In this document: one piece after another, positions 54,401 through 60,400 of the stretch | Position numbering within the stretch: the first letter of the stretch is position 1 | Layout of the letters: every line of letters starts with the position of its first letter | DNA from: Gnetum montanum | Lineage: Eukaryota; Streptophyta; Gnetopsida; Gnetales; Gnetaceae | Length of the DNA: 64,000 nucleotides | Direction: 5' to 3' | Assembly (NCBI GenBank): GCA_015680685.1 | Contig: MNCI01030356.1 | Span: 351,571-415,570, forward strand | Program-made: the position numbers and the translations under genes | Notes under the pieces: model-generated | What the model was told of the DNA's origin: nothing | Databases searched by the model: none | The model's input: only the letters and a program-made list of their open reading frames with translations

Positions 54401-57400
54401 GGTGATGGAGATGGGATTGGAAATTGAACAAAAAGATGAAATGAAATAGTTCTCTTTATTGAAGTTTATGAAAGATTGCATACAAGGATTTATAGACCAA
54501 CCTTATTCCGTATTTCAGGAAACAAACTAAAAAAGAAAACCAATCTCCTAGAAATCAGAAATGATAAAAATGGAGGCTATAAATCAGGGAAAACAAACTC
54601 CACAAAAAATTGCAATTAATCCCACAAAATCAGGAATTTACTTAGTCCACACAATCAGGAATTTACTCAGTCTTTCCAACACTCCCCCTCAAGCTAGAGA
54701 ATAGATACCTATCATTCCTAGCTTGCAAACTAAAGACTCAAAACCTGATTTTGATAATGCTTTGGTGAGGATATCGGCCTCTTGATCCTTGGTAGGAATG
54801 TAAGCTAAGCTGATTGCTCCCAAGTCAATCTCATGCTTGATAAAGCTTCTATCTATTCTAACATGCTTCATTCGATCATGCTGAACTAGGTTGTGGACAA
54901 TGCTTATTGCTGATTTATTGTCACCGTAGAGCTTCATAGGACCCAAGAATGAAATTTTTAGATCCTTTAGAAGTCTCTCAATCCAAATAAGGTCACACTC
55001 TCCTTGAGCAATCACCTAGGACTATGCTTCAATGCTGCTCCTTGCTACAACTGACTATTTCTTACTCCTCCATATCACAAGATTTCTCCATAATTTCACA
55101 CAGTATCCAGTTGTGGATTTGCTATCTTCCACTAATTTAGCCCAATTTGCATTAGCAAAGCCTTCCCCCTCTTGAGATTCACCTTTCTTGAACAGGAGTC
55201 CCTTGCCAAGAGATCCCTTTAGATATCTTAGTACATGATTGGCTGCCTCTAGATGTCAATTTGTAGGTGAATGCATAAATTGATTGATCACACTCACATT
55301 GTAGGCAATGTTAGGTCTAGTAAGTGAAAGGTAGATCAATTTTCCTACCAGATGTTGATGCTGCTCACGGTCAATTGGGGAATCATTATCTATAACCTTT
55401 TGTTTCCAATTCCTTTCCAACGGTGTGCTAGCTAGTCTACGACCTATTTTCCCTGTCTCAAGCAAATCAAGAACATACTTTCTTTGGGTAACAAAGTTCC
55501 CTTGTTTGCTTCTAGTAATCTCCATACCAAGAAAATACTTGAGGATCTCAAGGTCCTTGGCTTGAAATTCGTTCTTCAGTTTAGTCTTCAATTCTGAAAT
55601 CTCTAAGTGGTCATCACCGGTAATCATGGTATCATCCACATACACAATGAGAATGGACTTCTTCTCACTTGATGATTGCTTAGTGAAGATTGTATGATCG
55701 GCCTGCCCTTGGGTGTATCCAAAACTTTGCAATGCTGAGCTAAATCTTGTGAACCAAGCTCTAGGAGACTGTTTCAAACCATACAAAGACTTCTTAAGCT
55801 TGCACACTTTGTTGCTTCCCATCTCAAATCTTGGTGGCATCTTCATAAACACTTCCTCCTCCAAATTTCCATTCAAAAAAGCATTCTTTACATCCATTTG
55901 GTAAAGATCCCATTCAAGATTTACAAGTGACAACAATACCTTAATTGAGTTCATCTTGCCAACAGGGGCAAATGTTTCTTCATAGTCAATACCATAAGTC
56001 TGGGTGTACCCTTGAGCAACCAAGCAAGCTTTATACCTCTCTATCTCCCCATTAGGCCTGAACTTCATTGTGAATATCCACTTGCAACCAACAACTTTCT
56101 TCCTACTAGGAAGATCAACTACCTCCCATGTTCCATTCTCTTGAAGTGCTCTTATCTCTTCTTCAATAGCTGCTCTTCATTTTGGATTTTGAAGGGCTCT
56201 CTAAATATCTTTTGGAATCTCCACACTGTCGAGGCTAGTAACAGATACCTTGTAATGATGAGATAGATTTGAGTAGGTTAGCTGCTGAGAGATGGGATGT
56301 TGGGTACAAGTTCGAACACCTTTCTTGAGAGCAATAGGAAGATCCAAATCGTCAGATAACACCATACCTTCTTCCATGGTTTTAGGATCCTCCCTTGGTT
56401 CAGATAGTTGCATAGCGTGTGGAGTCTTTGGTCTCCTTGAATAAACCATAATTGGTTTGGAGATGCTTGATTCTCCCCCTCAATTCAATTTGTGATCACA
56501 TTGATTTGAAGGGATTTGATTGGTATGAGGATTGTCTAGTTCAGTTGGAGGTGGAGACTTGAATGAAGAATGAGACTTAGATGGAATAGATATACAAAGT
56601 GAGATCGAGGGATCCCAATGATCATCTTCACTCATCATCTCCCCCTAAAGAGAACTATTGGGATAAAACATTTGATCTTCCAAAAAAGTTCCATCATAAG
56701 AGGCAAAGAATTTTCTGGAATGGGGGTGAAAGCATCTGTATCCCTTTTGAGATGGAGAGTAGCCAGTAAAGACACACTTAAAGGATTTGGGATCAAGTTT
56801 ACTCTTTTGTGGGTGATGATTATAGACGTATGCAATGCAACCAAACACTCTAGGAGAAAGAGAGTTAAGAATACAGACATGAGGATAGGTATCAAGTAGA
56901 GAATTGAGAGGAGTTTGGAGATTTAGAGTTTTGGATGGCATTCTATTTATAGGATAGGCTGCAGTTAACACTGCTTCTCCCCAAAAAGAATTTGAAACAT
57001 GACTAGTGAACATAAGAGCTTGGGCTACCTCTAGTAAATGTCTATTTTTCCTCTCTGCCACTCCATTTTGTTGAGGGGTGTAGGTACAAGAACTCTAATG
57101 AAACACACCATTATCATTTAGGTATTGTGTTAGGTCATTTGAGAAATACTCTCTACCATTGTTAGTTCTCAGAATTTGGATATTGGTTTGGAAGACATTT
57201 GAGACATGTTTGTGAAACTGTTTAACAATGGATTCAGTTTCTAATTTTTCTTTCATGAGATAAACCCAACACACCATTGTATGATCACCAATAAACATGA
57301 TAAACCTCTTAGAGCCTGTGAGAGTGGATTGATGAGTAGGACCTCATATGTCACTATTTATAAGATGAAATGGCTTTGACACTTGCTATGTATGAGAAGG

Positions 57401-60400
57401 ATTAATTTTTTCTAGTTTGTTTTGCACCAATACAATCTTCACATTGGAAATCTGAAGGATTTTTATTGATAAACAAAGTTGGATACAAAGATTTGAGATA
57501 AACAAAACTAGGGTGACCAAGGCGTTTATGCCAAAGCATTATTTCTGAACTAGATGAGGTTGAAAGGGGTACGTTTTCACAAGATTGAATTTTTGAAGAA
57601 GAACCAGCACCATTGAGAATGTAGAGACCATGTTTCTCCTTAGCATTGCTAATCATCCTCCTCAAAGATAGGTCCTGGAACACACAGAGAGAAGGGAAAA
57701 ATGTTATTGCACAATTTTGATCTTGAAAAAATTTGTTGATAGAGAGGAGGGTATACTTTAACTCTAGAACATAGTAAACAGATCTTAAATTCATCCTAGA
57801 AATATCAATTGACCCACAACCTACTACTTTTGACATAGTACCATCAACTATAGTGATCTTAATGTCGTCATGACACTCCTCTAATTCTGATAATAAACTC
57901 TTGTTTCTAGACGTGATTTGAAGCACCTTGTGTAAACAATCCACTTATCATTTACATGGCAATGTGTAAAACATGAAGTACTTAGATTACCTCTCTGTGC
58001 AACTGAGGCTATGGGAGTTTTTGATGATGTGTCGACCTCCTTGAGTAGGTTGGGATTGATCAATATTTTTTTTTTTTGAGAAAGAGGTCGGGATTATATT
58101 AAAGGAGCAAAAATATGTTACAAAAATTACATGCGATTACAAGCGGTGGGCCACCAGGAGAGGCCCCACCGATAGGGGAGGGCCCCCGGGCCCCAGAAAC
58201 CGTGAGCGAAACAGACAAAACAGCTAGTCAGAGCAGAGAAAACCGAGGGAGGCTAAAACACCCGGGGGGGGGGGGGGGGCCCCCCCCCCACCAGGGACAA
58301 CCCCCTACAGGTGAGTCAGAAGCACCCGACAGGCGCAGTTGGGGCGCTCCAGCTCGTGGAGGATATCGAGGGTGTTCTGATGATCCTCCGTATCCACGAA
58401 ATTAGCCGCCTGTTGGATGCCCTGCATAAGCAATTCGCGTCTTCCCCTGTCCTCCTGTGAACACCCGACATCAGGGTGGTACCGCGCAGAGGTCCGGCGG
58501 ATGTGCCGCCTGAGCTCCGCCCAGGAGCACTCGCAGTTAATGCCCAAAACAAAGTATGGGCATCGCCCCTCCTGCAGCCACTGCCGGGCATTATGCCCGT
58601 GGGCGCGGTCCAACTGTTTCTGCCGCTACGCCTCTTCCGCCTGGAGTTGCTCCTGCTCCGTTCGTTCCTCCAGCTCGCGCCTTCTCTGGGCCTCCACCTC
58701 CTGTGTGAGCTCCTCCCAAACCTGGGCCCTGATTTCGTCGATGAGGCGGCCCGGGCAGCCTCAGCAAGGAGCTCCTACTGCTTGACCCATTCCTTCTCGC
58801 GCTCGGTGACCTGGGCCTCAATGTTGGCCCGAGCTTGCGCGAGGGCTTCGTTCCACTTGGTCTCCCACTCTTCCCACACCTCGTCTGCCGCACGTTGCGT
58901 AGCCTGCGGGATTGATCAATATTGAGGCTATAGATAAACTTTGTTTATCTATCAAAGATTTGGAACAAGAATTTTTTTTGGCCATTTAACATGGCTCTGA
59001 TACCATGAACAAAGAGATGAAATGAAATAGTTCTCTCTATTGAAGTTTATGAAAGATTGCATACAAGGATTTATAGACCAGCCTTATTCCATATTTCAGG
59101 AAATAAACTAAAAAAAAAAACCAATCTCGTAGAAATCAAAAGGATAAAAACGGAAGTTATAAATAAGGGAAAACAAACTCCACAAAAAATTGCAATTAAT
59201 CCCACAAAATCAGGAATTTACTCAGTCTTTTCAATAGAAATCAATAGAGGTAAGTTTTCTTTGCATATTTTTAATGTTGATTGCAGAGTCAAGGGGTTGA
59301 TTGGTTAGGTTTTAAGCATTATGCCTGGTGTGGTTACCAATTCTTACTTGGGTACACCCATGTACGCCTAGCATTGAAAGAATTCACAGTCTAGTATGTT
59401 ACAAAAGATACAACAACAGATTGGACATTGGTTAAATCATTTCCTTACTAGGAAGGGGCATCTTCTCTTGGGTACATCCGTCCTATTAGCCATTGCCCAT
59501 TTCGCAGCTTCCGTGGCAAACCCCTTGGTGGCTGTGGTGCAACGGGTGGATTAGTTGATTTGGAACTTCATTTGGTTTAGGGGTAAAGGTAGAGATCATC
59601 TGCACCTCATTCGTCGGGACAAGGTTGCAAAACCTAAGGCAGTTGGTGGGCTGGGAGTCATAAAATTTAGGGATGTCATTACCATGGGGCTTCAGCACTT
59701 GATTAACTGCTTCATGCAAACTAATGAGCATGTAGCTCAATGGATTGTGATCATGAGGAATAAATATCAACAATGGAGGGTGGACAACCAAGATTCTTAC
59801 ATTTGGCGGGCTTTATGTTGCCATGCCAATACTATGGCCCAAAACAATTGGTTGGAGTCTTGCCCACAGGATCTTATTAGGCATTTGTATCTGACGGTCA
59901 AGGGTTGGAAATGCATTTGGGTGGGGAGACTCAAAGAAATAAAAGTCTTCTTATGGCTTGCACTATAGGGCACCTTGTTGCTTCTTTATTTCTTGCATGC
60001 TTGGGCACTTCCCATTCTTGCCATCTATCCTCTCTACTCGTATGCTCTGGAGATGGCCTCTCATTTTATTTATCAATGTGTATTCTCAAGGGCCATCTAG
60101 CACATGTTGACTTTACATCCTCCTCTTGTGCAGATTAGTGACTCCTAGGCGACTGTTATGCTATGGTGCTTGTGGAAAACCTACAACGTATTGATCAGGT
60201 ATGAATGTCTTCCTTCTTCGAGACAGCTTGCGGCACTTGGTTTTTGATTGTGGATACAAGCGATCAACATGATGGGCATCAATTCTACCTTTGAGCCCAC
60301 TTGTTAGGGTTTTCAAGTTGATTTTGTGCTATGGGGTTTGGTTGAGACGGTTGGGTGGGCGGACCTCCTTCTTACTTTAGTTGGGGACTTGAATTTAGCA

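Larger units (their letters stand above)
58068..58907 (-). mobile_element. LINE family A copy A6, youngest insertion, 5'-truncated
   Basis: 840 bases, minus strand, T run at 58068-58076, then GAGAAAGAGGTCGGGATT. Flanked by a perfect 16-base target duplication GGGATTGATCAATATT (58052-58067 and 58908-58923), so it is recent. Much more GC-rich than its host copia element. It encodes the ORF2 end: coiled coil with one stop, then the J-like domain. Confidence 0.95.
54425..59236 (-). mobile_element. Ty1/copia element, gag-less, with nested LINE A6
   Basis: Inserted in LINE A7 with a 5-base target duplication GAAAT (54420-54424 and 59237-59241). LTRs at 54425-54681 and 59006-59236, minus orientation. 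The internal order protease/GAG-pre-integrase, integrase, RT, RNase H shows the Ty1/copia type. Between the protease region and the primer site only about 70 bases remain besides the LINE, so gag is deleted. Frameshifts and stops; not autonomous. Confidence 0.93.
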
